Source: JAXDLH01 sp034666705 (GTDB taxonomy: Bacteria > Chloroflexota > UBA6077 > SHYK01). From it: 16,310 nt of DNA. This document shows positions 1 through 6,929 of the stretch, piece after piece; the stretch's first letter is position 1; every line of letters begins with the position of its first letter. Location: the NCBI GenBank assembly GCA_034666705.1, contig JAXDLH010000437.1, positions 1-16,310 of the forward strand. The letters run 5' to 3'. Below the pieces are notes generated by a model. The model was not told the origin of the DNA. It made no database searches and was given only the letters and a program-made list of their open reading frames with translations. The translations under genes were made by a program, and so were the position numbers.

Positions 1-56
1 ATGACGTCAGTATCGACGTTGTCGCCAAACTTCCACACGCGGCCCTGGATCTTCAT
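1..56 (-). CDS. leuD: 3-isopropylmalate dehydratase small subunit, partial (5' end only)
   Basis: Only the first 18 codons lie in the window; the gene runs off the left edge. The translation begins MKIQGRVWKFGDNVDTDV, the usual LeuD amino terminus, including the N-V-D-T-D segment near the active site. With LeuC it forms the isopropylmalate isomerase that converts 2-isopropylmalate to 3-isopropylmalate in leucine synthesis. The ATG (54-56) overlaps the leuC stop as ATGA, so the two subunits are probably translationally coupled. The homologous homoaconitase-type small subunit cannot be excluded from so short a piece, but the leuA/leuC context makes LeuD by far the likeliest. Confidence 0.88.
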   Translation of the reverse strand, partial: MKIQGRVWKFGDNVDTDV

Positions 57-1342
57 GCCGTCACCTCTTCCTTCAACAGGTCATCCAGCTCGTCCTGCGA
101 TGGGATGTGCCCGAGCACGGCCGTGGCGGCTGCCATCATCGGGCTCGCGAGATATACCTCGGCGTCGCGGTGACCCATGCGGCCCCGGAAGTTGCGGTTG
201 CTCGTACTCACGGCCTTTTCACCGGACGCCAGGACGCCGAAGTAGCCGCCGAGGCAGGGTCCACAGGTGCCAGCGGACATCGCCGCGCCGGCCTCCGCGA
301 ATACCTCGACCAGACCCTCTTTGAGGGCATCGACGTAGATCTGCTGTGTCGCCGGGATGACAACCGCGCGCAGGTTTGGCGCCACCTTGCGGCCGCGCAT
401 GATGCGCGCCGCGAGGCGAATGTCGGGCAGCCAGCCGTTGGTGCAGGAGCCAATGAAGACCTGGTCGACCTCGGTGCCGGACTGCTCCCATACGGTAGAC
501 GTGTTGTCGGGGAGGAATGGCACCGCAATCTGCGGCTCCATGTTCGTCACGTCGATCGTGACCTCGCGGACGTACTGCGCGTCAGGATCGGCTTCATAGG
601 TATTGAACGGCCGATTCACCTTGCCGCGCACGTACTCGAGCACCTCTTCGTCAACCGGGAAGAGGCCACACTTGGCCTGCGCTTCGGTCGTCATGTTCGC
701 CATGGTGAAGCGCTCGAAGACGGTGAGGTCGTGAATCGCTTCCCCGTGGAACTCGAGCGATTGATAGTTGGCGCCCTCGACGCCGATCTCGCCGATCAGG
801 CGCAGGATGAAATCCTTGCCGGTGACGTAGGGCTTGCGCTTGCCGACGAAGTTGACCTTGATTGTCGGCGGCACCTTGAGCCACGTTTTGCCGGTCGCCA
901 TAGCGATCGCGCAGTCCGTGCTGCCGAAGCCTGCGGCAAGGCACTGCAGCGCGCCACCGGTGTTCGTATGCGAGTCGGCGCCGAGCAGGAACTCGCCGGG
1001 TGCCGTGATGCCCTCCTGCGGCATGAGCGCGTGCTCGATGCCGCCCTTGCCTGGCTCGAAGAAATGAACGATCCCCTGCTCCTTCGCAAACTCGCGCATG
1101 TCCTTCATGTTCTGCGCGGCCGCGATGTCCTTGGCGGGAACGAAGTGCGAGCCGACGAGGACCACCCGCTCATTGTTGAACACCCGCTCGACGCCGAGCT
1201 TATGGAACTCCATGATGGCGAGCGGCGCCGTGATGTCGTTCGCCATCACCCAGTCGACGCTCACATCGACGAAGTCGTTGGCCGAGACTTCGTCGCGACC
1301 CGCGTGGGCGGCAATGATCTTTTCTACGATTGTGTGTCCCAT
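53..1342 (-). CDS. leuC: 3-isopropylmalate dehydratase large subunit
   Basis: The 429-residue aconitase-superfamily protein isomerises 2-isopropylmalate to 3-isopropylmalate together with LeuD, using a [4Fe-4S] cluster. The cluster ligands are visible as Cys300 (IGSCTNG) and Cys360/Cys363 (TCGPC). Other family marks are GADSHTNT (121-128) and STSNRNFRGRMG (379-390). The length fits the shorter archaeal/HacA-like LeuC subtype of about 420 residues rather than the 466-residue E. coli type. The start is set at 1342 because GGGGAGAAGAG lies directly before that ATG; an upstream in-frame ATG at 1378 would add 12 unconserved residues that overlap an interspersed repeat. The gene follows leuA after 124 bases and overlaps leuD by 4 bases. 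Homoaconitase is a less likely alternative given the leucine operon. Confidence 0.95.
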   Translation of the reverse strand: MGHTIVEKIIAAHAGRDEVSANDFVDVSVDWVMANDITAPLAIMEFHKLGVERVFNNERVVLVGSHFVPAKDIAAAQNMKDMREFAKEQGIVHFFEPGKGGIEHALMPQEGITAPGEFLLGADSHTNTGGALQCLAAGFGSTDCAIAMATGKTWLKVPPTIKVNFVGKRKPYVTGKDFILRLIGEIGVEGANYQSLEFHGEAIHDLTVFERFTMANMTTEAQAKCGLFPVDEEVLEYVRGKVNRPFNTYEADPDAQYVREVTIDVTNMEPQIAVPFLPDNTSTVWEQSGTEVDQVFIGSCTNGWLPDIRLAARIMRGRKVAPNLRAVVIPATQQIYVDALKEGLVEVFAEAGAAMSAGTCGPCLGGYFGVLASGEKAVSTSNRNFRGRMGHRDAEVYLASPMMAAATAVLGHIPSQDELDDLLKEEVTA

Positions 1343-1361
1343 CTCTTCTCCCCTTCGTTGG

Positions 1362-1439
1362 GTCATCCTGATGCCCACCGACCGAAGGATCCGTACTGCG
1401 ACTCCCCAGCTATGGATCCTTCGCTTCGCTCAGGATGAC
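1362..1439. repeat. Interspersed palindromic repeat, copy A (leuA-leuC gap)
   Basis: This REP-like inverted repeat has outer arms TCATCCTGA (1363-1371) and TCAGGATGA (1430-1438) and inner arms GAAGGATCC (1384-1392) and GGATCCTTC (1414-1422). It fills most of the 124-base gap between leuA and leuC, so it would be transcribed within the operon and could fold into a hairpin just upstream of the leuC ribosome binding site. The same core appears in three other gaps of this window. There is no U-run, so it is not an obvious intrinsic terminator. Confidence 0.8.
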
Positions 1440-1466
1440 GATCACCCTGCTGGTCAGCGCGCCGTC

Positions 1467-3014
1467 TTACACTCCGACGCCAGTCTGGACGCGCGCCGGC
1501 GCTTCGCGGGGCGCCGCGGCCGCCTTGTTGAGCGCGTTGACGTAGGCGTTGGCCGAGGCCACGATGATATCGGGGTCGGCGCCCCGGCCGTGATATGTGC
1601 GGCCACCGGATTCGATGCGCACGGACACCTCGCCGAGCGCGTCGATCCCTCCGGTGACCGAGCGTACGGAATACTCCTGAAGCTTGACGGGCAGATCGAC
1701 GATCTTCGCGATTGCCTTGTAGCTCGCGTCGACGGGGCCGGTACCCGTCGCCACTTCCACCCGCACGTCGCCGTTCGGCATACGCAGCCCAACGGTTGCG
1801 TTTGGCACGGCCGGATAACCGCAGGAAACCTGGAGGTGGCTGACCTGGTAGATCTCGGGCACGGCCACGATCTCGTCGGCGACGATCGCTTCGAGGTCCT
1901 TCGTCGTGAGGTCCTTCTTCTTGTCGGCGATCTCTTTGAAGCGCACGAAGGCGCGGTTCAACTCCTCGTCGGTGAGGTGGTAGCCCATCTCCTCGAAGCG
2001 TGAGCGGAGCGCGTGGCGCCCGGAGTGTTTGCCGAGTACCAGCGTGCTGTCGGAAAGGCCGACGTTGCGAGCGTCCATGATCTCGTATGTGCTGCGCTCC
2101 TTGAGCACGCCATCCTGGTGGATACCAGACTCGTGCGCAAATGCATTCGAGCCGACGACTGCCTTATTCGGCTGCACCATCATGCCTGTTAGCGTCGAGA
2201 CCATCCGGCTCGTTTTATAGATCTGGGTCGTGTCAATCCGCGTCTCAACCCCGTACACGTCCGGACGGGTTTTCACAGCCATCACGATCTCTTCGAGCGC
2301 CGCATTGCCAGCCCGCTCGCCAATGCCGTTGATCGTGCATTCCACCTGGCGAGCGCCGCCGAGCACTCCGGCCAGCGAGTTCGAGACGGCCATCCCGAGA
2401 TCGTTGTGGCAGTGGACAGAGATGATCGCGCGGTCGACGTTCGGCACGTTCTCCTGGATCGCGTCGATGAGCCGCGCAAACTCGACTGGCGTGATGAAGC
2501 CGACCGTATCGGGAATGCTGATCGTCGTGGCACCCGCGTCGATCACCGCGGTGAGCACCCGATAGAGATACTCCCAGTCTGAGCGGGTCGCGTCCATCGG
2601 CGAGAACTCGACGTTCGATACGTAGCTTTTGGCGCGCTTGACCATCGCTACGGCGGCGTCGAGCGCCTGCTCACGCGTTATGCGGAACTGATGCTTGAGG
2701 TGAATGTCCGACGTAGAGATGAAGGTATGGATGCGCACATCTTCGCCGTCGCGCAGCGCTTCCCACGCCGCGTCGACGTCCTCGACCTTCGCGCGGGCCA
2801 GGCCGGCGATCGTCGCGCCCTTCACCTCCATGGCGATGCGCCGCACGGCTGCCGAGTCGTCCGGCGAGGCAATCGGAAAGCCGGCCTCGATGATGTCGAC
2901 GCCGAGGTCGGCAAGCTGCAGGGCGATCTCCAGCTTCTCGTCCGAGGTAAGCGCCGCGCCAGGCGACTGCTCCCCGTCGCGGAGCGTGGTGTCGAAGATG
3001 TACAGCCGGTCCAT
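1467..3014 (-). CDS. leuA: 2-isopropylmalate synthase
   Basis: The 515-residue enzyme condenses acetyl-CoA with 2-ketoisovalerate, the committed step of leucine synthesis. The DRE-TIM barrel carries DTTLRDGEQ (8-16), HCHNDLG (201-207, metal-binding HxH), the GIGERAGNA loop (230-238) and HESGIHQDG (294-302). The C-terminal LeuA dimer domain (about 380-500) is the allosteric leucine-feedback domain in this family. The start at 3014 was chosen because GGGAGGAAGC precedes this ATG and MDRLYIFDTTLRDGEQ is the family start; the longer frame to 3056 overlaps the end of ilvC. It begins 17 bases after ilvC. Citramalate synthase is the main alternative, but the FISTSDIHLKHQ segment and the leuC/leuD neighbours favour LeuA. 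Confidence 0.95.
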   Translation of the reverse strand: MDRLYIFDTTLRDGEQSPGAALTSDEKLEIALQLADLGVDIIEAGFPIASPDDSAAVRRIAMEVKGATIAGLARAKVEDVDAAWEALRDGEDVRIHTFISTSDIHLKHQFRITREQALDAAVAMVKRAKSYVSNVEFSPMDATRSDWEYLYRVLTAVIDAGATTISIPDTVGFITPVEFARLIDAIQENVPNVDRAIISVHCHNDLGMAVSNSLAGVLGGARQVECTINGIGERAGNAALEEIVMAVKTRPDVYGVETRIDTTQIYKTSRMVSTLTGMMVQPNKAVVGSNAFAHESGIHQDGVLKERSTYEIMDARNVGLSDSTLVLGKHSGRHALRSRFEEMGYHLTDEELNRAFVRFKEIADKKKDLTTKDLEAIVADEIVAVPEIYQVSHLQVSCGYPAVPNATVGLRMPNGDVRVEVATGTGPVDASYKAIAKIVDLPVKLQEYSVRSVTGGIDALGEVSVRIESGGRTYHGRGADPDIIVASANAYVNALNKAAAAPREAPARVQTGVGV

Positions 3015-3031
3015 GCTTCCTCCCTTCAGGA

Positions 3032-4033
3032 TCAGTGATCGCCCTTCTTCAGCCAACTCATCATGCCGCGCAGTTGGGCGCCAACCTTTTCAATCGGGTG
3101 CTTCGCCTCGAGCTCACGTCGTGCCAGGAAGTTCGGCCGCCCGGCCTGGTTCTCCAGAATCCAGGTGCGGGCGAACGTGCCATCCTGGATGTCGTGCAGT
3201 AAGCTGCGCATGCGATCCTTCACGCCCTCGTCGATCAGCTTCGGGCCCGCGTAGTAGTCGCCGTACTCGGCGGTGTCGGAGATGGAATAGCGCATCCGCG
3301 CGAGCCCGCCCTCGTAGATCAGGTCGACGATGAGCTTCAGTTCGTGGCAGCACTCGAAGTACGCCACCTCTGGCTGGTACCCAGCCTCGATGAGCGTCTC
3401 GAAGCCGGCCTTGATCAACGCCGAGACGCCGCCGCACAACACGGCCTGCTCGCCAAAATTGTCGGTCTCGGTCTCCTCGAGGAACGTCGTCTCGAGGACG
3501 CCCGCCCGGCTGGCGCCAAGCGCCTTGCCGTAGGCAAGCGCATTCTCCTTGGCCTTGCCGGAAGCGTTCTGGTGCACGGCCACGAGCGCAGGCACGCCCT
3601 GGCCCTGCTGATAGGTACTGCGCACGAGGTGGCCAGGGCCCTTCGGCGCGATCATGGAGACGTCCACGAACGGCGGGGGCACGACCTGGTGATGGTGGAT
3701 ATTGAAGCCGTGCGCGAACATCAACGTGTCGCCTTGCTTCAGTCCACCCTTGATGCACTCCTCATACAGCGACCGCTGGGTCTGGTCCGGAACGAGGATC
3801 ATGATGATGTCAGCCTCGGAGGCAGCCTGGTCGACCGGCTTGACGCTGAGCCCGTCTTTTTCCGCCACGGACCAGGACTTGCTGCCCTCGTACAGGCCCA
3901 CCCGCACGTCGACGCCGCTCTCCTTGAGGTTCAGCGCATGTGCATGGCCCTGGCTGCCGTACCCGACGATGGCCACCTTCTTGCCATCGAGCAGGGAAAG
4001 ATCGGCGTCGCTGTCGTAGTAGATGTTGACCAT
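3032..4033 (-). CDS. ilvC: Ketol-acid reductoisomerase (class I)
   Basis: The 333-residue class I enzyme isomerises and reduces 2-acetolactate or 2-aceto-2-hydroxybutyrate to the dihydroxy acid, using NADPH and Mg2+. The Rossmann motif VGYGSQGHAHALNLKESG (23-40) is present. The following loop, LYEGSKSW (47-54), has serines at places that normally bind the 2'-phosphate of NADPH. Asp191, Glu195, Glu227 and Glu231 sit where the two-metal ligands are expected, and His108 in the AHGFN motif is in the usual catalytic position. ATG at 4033 has a modest GGGAG site about a dozen bases upstream. The gene lies between ilvN (150-base gap holding a repeat) and leuA (17-base gap), as the third structural gene of the operon. 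Confidence 0.97.
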   Translation of the reverse strand: MVNIYYDSDADLSLLDGKKVAIVGYGSQGHAHALNLKESGVDVRVGLYEGSKSWSVAEKDGLSVKPVDQAASEADIIMILVPDQTQRSLYEECIKGGLKQGDTLMFAHGFNIHHHQVVPPPFVDVSMIAPKGPGHLVRSTYQQGQGVPALVAVHQNASGKAKENALAYGKALGASRAGVLETTFLEETETDNFGEQAVLCGGVSALIKAGFETLIEAGYQPEVAYFECCHELKLIVDLIYEGGLARMRYSISDTAEYGDYYAGPKLIDEGVKDRMRSLLHDIQDGTFARTWILENQAGRPNFLARRELEAKHPIEKVGAQLRGMMSWLKKGDH

Positions 4034-4087
4034 TCGCTCACCACTCCCACACGTTTTGATGCCCGCTTCGTCAGGGCCCGATTTGGG

Positions 4088-4165
4088 CCGCTCATCCTGA
4101 GCCTGTCGAAGGACATGACCGGCCCTGGCCCACGTGTCCGCCTTCGAGAGCCTCAGGGCGAACGG
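4088..4165. repeat. Interspersed palindromic repeat, copy B (ilvN-ilvC gap)
   Basis: The left arm around 4091-4117 reads CTCATCCTGAGCCTGTCGAA, and the right arm at 4141-4165 reads CCTTCGAGAGCCTCAGGGCG and onward, an imperfect reverse complement. This is the CCTGTCGAAGGA variant of the repeat found elsewhere in the window as CGAAGCGAAGGATC. It fills half of the 150-base gap inside the operon and could form an mRNA hairpin that changes relative expression of ilvBN and ilvC-leu. No U-run follows. Confidence 0.7.
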
Positions 4166-4183
4166 GAACCCATTCGCTCCTGC

Positions 4184-4708
4184 TTACCCCACCGCCACCG
4201 CGCCATCGCGGCTCGACGTCGTCTCTTTCGCGCCACTGCCACGCACCATCGCGACCACCCCCGTCCGCACCAACTCCTTGATGCCGAAGCCGCGGAGCAG
4301 GGTGACGATTGAGTCGATCTTCTCTGGGTCGCCCGTCAGCTCGATCATCAGCGAGCCGAACGCCACGTCGACGATCCGGGCACGATAGATATCTACGAGT
4401 TGCATGATCTCGGCGCGCGTCGAGGGCTTGCTCGTCACCTTGATGAGCGCCAGCTCGCGGACTACGGGCTGATCCTCGGACAGGTCCGAGACCTTGCGCA
4501 CCTCGACGACCTTGTACATCTGCTTCACCACCTGCTCGACGGCCGTTTTCGACCCATCGACCACGATCGTGAGGCGCATCACGTCCGGGACGTCGGTTTG
4601 ACCGATCGTCAGCGACTCAATCGCGAATCCCCGGGAGCGAAACAGGCTGATGACCCGATTGAACGTGAACGGGTTGCTGTCCATTGTTGCCACGAGTGTG
4701 TGTTTCAA
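4184..4708 (-). CDS. ilvN: Acetolactate synthase small (regulatory) subunit
   Basis: The 174-residue regulatory subunit of acetohydroxyacid synthase binds valine or related effectors and activates IlvB. The N-terminal ACT domain is clear: MKHTLVATMDSNPFTFNRV, then RSRGFAIESLTIGQTDVPDV (about 29-48), followed by the C-terminal IlvN domain (about 85-160). The start is a TTG at 4708; GGAGGTGA lies about nine bases upstream and the protein then begins exactly where family members do. The next ATG would cut into the first ACT strand. The gene begins 92 bases inside the ilvB reading frame, an unusually long out-of-frame overlap, and probably depends on ilvB translation. The tail after about 160 is poorly conserved. 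Confidence 0.93.
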   Translation of the reverse strand: MKHTLVATMDSNPFTFNRVISLFRSRGFAIESLTIGQTDVPDVMRLTIVVDGSKTAVEQVVKQMYKVVEVRKVSDLSEDQPVVRELALIKVTSKPSTRAEIMQLVDIYRARIVDVAFGSLMIELTGDPEKIDSIVTLLRGFGIKELVRTGVVAMVRGSGAKETTSSRDGAVAVG

Positions 4709-6374
4709 AGGGGATCACCTCCGCAAGCGACGTCCCGGGGATAACCATGGGGAACACGTTTTCCTTGGGATCGATCTGGAACTCGAGGAACGCCGGGCCT
4801 TTGATCTCCGATGCCCAGCGCACCGCGTCGGCAACTTCACCGGGCGATTCGACCCGCCGGGCGGGGATGTCGTAGGCATCGGCCAGCTTGATGAAGTCCG
4901 GCGGCCCGGCGAGGCTCACCTCGACGTAGTTCTCCTTATAGAAGAGCTGCTGCCACTGGCGGACCATGCCCAGGAATGTGTTGTTGAAGAGCGCGATCTT
5001 CATGTTCAGGTTGAAATTCCGCACTACGGCGAGCTCTTGCAGCGTCATCTGGAAGCCGCCGTCCCCCGCGCAGCACCACACCAGCTCGTCGGGCCGCGCG
5101 AACGCCGCGCCAATGCCCGCGGGCAGCGAGAAGCCCATCGTACCGAGCCCGCCGGATGAGAAATGCGAGTTTGGCGTGAGGAACGGGTACTGCTGCGCCA
5201 TGAACATCTGGTGCTGGCCGACATCGGTCGAGATGATCGCCTTCCCGCCACAGGACCGCCAGATCTCGTCGATCACATGGCGGTGCGAGAGCGCGCTGCC
5301 AGCCGCAGGTTTGGGCAGCGGATATTGCTCTCGCCACTCGTCAACCTGATTCAGCCAGGCCGCGTGGCTCTGACATTCGCCGATCTCCCGGTTCAGCGCC
5401 TGGAGCGCGGCCTTGCAGTCTGCCACGATCGGCACGTCGGTACGCACGTTCTTGCCGATCTCGGCGGGATCGATGTCGATGTGCACCACCTTGGCGTGAG
5501 GCGCAAAGGTCGAGTACTTGCCCATCGCGCGGTCGTCGAAGCGGATGCCGATGCCGAGCACCAGGTCGGACTGGTCGACGGCGTAGCTCGCGTAGGCCGT
5601 GCCATGCATGCCCATCATGCCGAGATACAGCGGATGGTCGCCGGGGAAGTTGCTCAGCCCCAGCAGGGTGTTGACGACCGGGATCTGCGACTTCTCGGCA
5701 AGCTCGCGCAGCTCCGGCCACGCCTTGGAGATCAGCACGCCGTGCCCGGCGATGATCACCGGGCGCTGCGAGTTTTCGATCAGCCGCGCCGCCTTGCGCA
5801 CCTGCTGCGTATTCGGCTGCGTGGTCGGATTGTAGCTCGGCATCGAGATCTTGGTCGGATACGAGAACTCGGCCTCGGCCTGCAGCACATCCTTTGGAAT
5901 GTCCACCAGCACTGGCCCGGGCCGCCCGGAGCGTGCCAGGTGGAACGCCTGCTTCATTACCGTGGGCAGGTCCTTCACATCGCGGACCAGGAAGTTGTGC
6001 TTCGTCACCGGGATCGAGATCCCGGTGATGTCCGCCTCCTGGAACGCATCCGTGCCGATCGCCGCCGTGGCCACGTTGGCGGTGATCGCCACCATCGGCG
6101 CGGAATCCATCATCGCATTGGCGAGCCCGACGACGAGGTTAATTGCACCCGGGCCTGAGGTGGCCATGCAGACGCCAACATCGCCACTGGCGCGACCGAA
6201 GCCGTCAGCCATGTGCGCGGCGCCCTGCTCATGTCGTACCAGCACGTGGTTGATCGGGTAACTGGGGAGCGCATCATAGAGGGGCATGATGGCTCCACCA
6301 GGGAGCCCGAATACCGTGCGGACGCCTTCGGCTACGAGACTCTCGCAGACCATTTGCGATCCGTTCAACTTCAT
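4617..6374 (-). CDS. ilvB: Acetolactate synthase large (catalytic) subunit
   Basis: The 585-residue ThDP enzyme joins two pyruvates, or pyruvate and 2-ketobutyrate, in the first shared step of branched-chain amino-acid synthesis. Glu49 (RHEQGAAHMADG) is the cofactor-activating glutamate. The central FAD-type domain spans about 190-330, and the ThDP/Mg motif runs from GDGG (437-440) to NN (464-465), followed by FLGMVRQWQ, a hallmark of acetolactate synthase. ATG at 6374 is preceded by AAAGGAAGGGAACCC. It is the first structural gene after the T-box leader. The conserved core ends near residue 554 (FPMVIPGTSLAEVI); about 31 more residues are encoded in sequence shared with ilvN and may be an unconserved tail. 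Catabolic acetolactate synthase is unlikely given ilvN and ilvC. Confidence 0.96.
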   Translation of the reverse strand: MKLNGSQMVCESLVAEGVRTVFGLPGGAIMPLYDALPSYPINHVLVRHEQGAAHMADGFGRASGDVGVCMATSGPGAINLVVGLANAMMDSAPMVAITANVATAAIGTDAFQEADITGISIPVTKHNFLVRDVKDLPTVMKQAFHLARSGRPGPVLVDIPKDVLQAEAEFSYPTKISMPSYNPTTQPNTQQVRKAARLIENSQRPVIIAGHGVLISKAWPELRELAEKSQIPVVNTLLGLSNFPGDHPLYLGMMGMHGTAYASYAVDQSDLVLGIGIRFDDRAMGKYSTFAPHAKVVHIDIDPAEIGKNVRTDVPIVADCKAALQALNREIGECQSHAAWLNQVDEWREQYPLPKPAAGSALSHRHVIDEIWRSCGGKAIISTDVGQHQMFMAQQYPFLTPNSHFSSGGLGTMGFSLPAGIGAAFARPDELVWCCAGDGGFQMTLQELAVVRNFNLNMKIALFNNTFLGMVRQWQQLFYKENYVEVSLAGPPDFIKLADAYDIPARRVESPGEVADAVRWASEIKGPAFLEFQIDPKENVFPMVIPGTSLAEVIPFETHTRGNNGQQPVHVQSGHQPVSLPGIRD

Positions 6375-6411
6375 GGGTTCCCTTCCTTTCGCGCGCGATC
6401 AACCGCAGGTA

Positions 6412-6445
6412 CAAAACAACCCTCGTCACCGGAAGGGACGAGGGT
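6412..6445 (-). terminator. T-box terminator 2 (proximal to ilvB)
   Basis: On the minus strand, ACCCTCGTC (6437-6445) pairs perfectly with GACGAGGGT (6419-6427) around a nine-base loop, and the stem is followed by TGTTTTGT. It lies directly after the second T-box motif, in the position of the regulatory terminator that competes with the antiterminator. It is the last barrier before the ilvB ribosome binding site. Confidence 0.85.
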
Positions 6446-6446
6446 C

Positions 6447-6533
6447 ACACTCGCGGTACCACCCTTCTTGACGCGCCAGAGGATCTCATCGGCAAGCTTC
6501 CCGAATGCGGGAGGCTCATTGTTCGGCGGCATC
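6447..6533 (-). promoter_or_regulatory. Second T-box antiterminator module without a full Stem I
   Basis: The T-box core GGGTGGTACCGCGAG (6450-6464, minus) repeats the upstream module, with the shared flank CGTCAAG before it. UGGU can pair with a tRNA ending in ACCA. Only about 75 bases separate it from the first terminator, too few for a standard specifier stem. That spacer can be closed by GATG-CGCC pairing with GGCG-CGTC (one bulged C), with a small TCCCG/CGGGA hairpin inside. No convincing specifier loop is seen. It is best read as a partial duplication of the antiterminator/terminator half of the leader. A degenerate or ultrashort Stem I remains possible. Confidence 0.75.
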
Positions 6534-6566
6534 AAAAAAGCCCCCGCCCCGTGCCGGGACGAGAGC
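6534..6566 (-). terminator. T-box terminator 1 (distal)
   Basis: On the minus strand, GCTCTCGTCCCG pairs through 12 consecutive positions (including G-U) with CGGGGCGGGGGC around a GCA loop, and six T residues follow at once. It comes directly after the first T-box core and is the stronger of the two terminators in this leader. When uncharged tRNA stabilises the antiterminator, the 5' arm is consumed and transcription continues. Confidence 0.9.
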
Positions 6567-6775
6567 TCCTCTCGCGGTACCACCCAACTTGACGATGCCT
6601 TGCGGCGCGTCCACTCTCGGCAGGGTAACGGCTGCCAACTCGGCGCGGGCTACTCAGCGATGCCGCCGTTCGTCCGCACAGCTCGGAGGGGAGTTCCACG
6701 ATCTTCGGCCACCGGCTTGCACCAACCGCCGGCTCTCTGGGGCCGTACTCCGCGTACTGGTCCTCGTCAACGCCT
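6567..6775 (-). promoter_or_regulatory. T-box riboswitch leader, Leu specifier (Stem I to first antiterminator)
   Basis: The transcribed minus strand shows the usual T-box order: GACGAGGACCAGTACGCGG at the base of Stem I, the conserved distal loop AGAGAGCC...GGTTGGTGCAAG, a specifier-side strand, then TGAGTAG...CCGTTACC...GAGTGG of the Stem II/III region, and the core GGGTGGTACCGCG (6573-6585). Aligned from the conserved GAGC that follows the specifier loop, the codon position falls on CTC (6691-6693), a leucine codon. UGGU in the core fits discriminator A, as in tRNA-Leu. Uncharged tRNA-Leu would therefore promote readthrough into ilvBNC-leuACD. The T-box identity is very secure; the specifier reading is good but manual. 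Confidence 0.9.
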
Positions 6776-6793
6776 TTGCAATATAGGTGACGG

Positions 6794-6823
6794 AGTCTAG
6801 CACAGCCGCTCACCGTCAGGCAA
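6794..6823 (-). promoter_or_regulatory. Promoter of the ilv-leu operon
   Basis: On the minus strand TTGCCT (6818-6823) and TAGACT (6794-6799) are separated by 18 bases. Initiation about seven bases downstream would start the transcript near 6787, just before Stem I of the T-box leader. It lies back to back with the promoter of the C39-like gene. Confidence 0.55.
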
Positions 6824-6862
6824 ACGTGCGCAGCTCGAAACGGGCAATGAGCGTCGAAATGG

Positions 6863-6892
6863 TTGCGTTTTGCAACATCACTCACCTACAAT
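6863..6892 (+). promoter_or_regulatory. Promoter of the C39-like lipoprotein gene
   Basis: TTGCGT (6863-6868) and TACAAT (6887-6892) are 18 bases apart, predicting a start near 6899 and a leader of about 30 bases before the ATG at 6930. The -35 region overlaps a small inverted repeat, GTTGC-GTTTT-GCAAC (6862-6876), which could be an operator. This promoter argues against translation from the in-frame upstream ATG at 6870. Confidence 0.5.
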
Positions 6893-6929
6893 CGGCCGCA
6901 AACCCGGCAAGCGGTCTCTGGAGAATCCC

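Noticed and set aside
107..1438. Long plus-strand open frame opposite leuC (443 codons)
   Set aside because: It is the antisense shadow of leuC in GC-rich sequence, with no start context or family motifs; leuC is unambiguous.
5163..6158. Plus-strand frame opposite ilvB
   Set aside because: Antisense shadow; composition is typical of reversed coding sequence and there is no ribosome site.
6371..6583. 70-codon minus-strand frame inside the T-box leader, possible leader peptide
   Set aside because: It runs through both T-box cores and terminators, has no ribosome site, and is not enriched in Leu/Val/Ile codons as an attenuator peptide would be.
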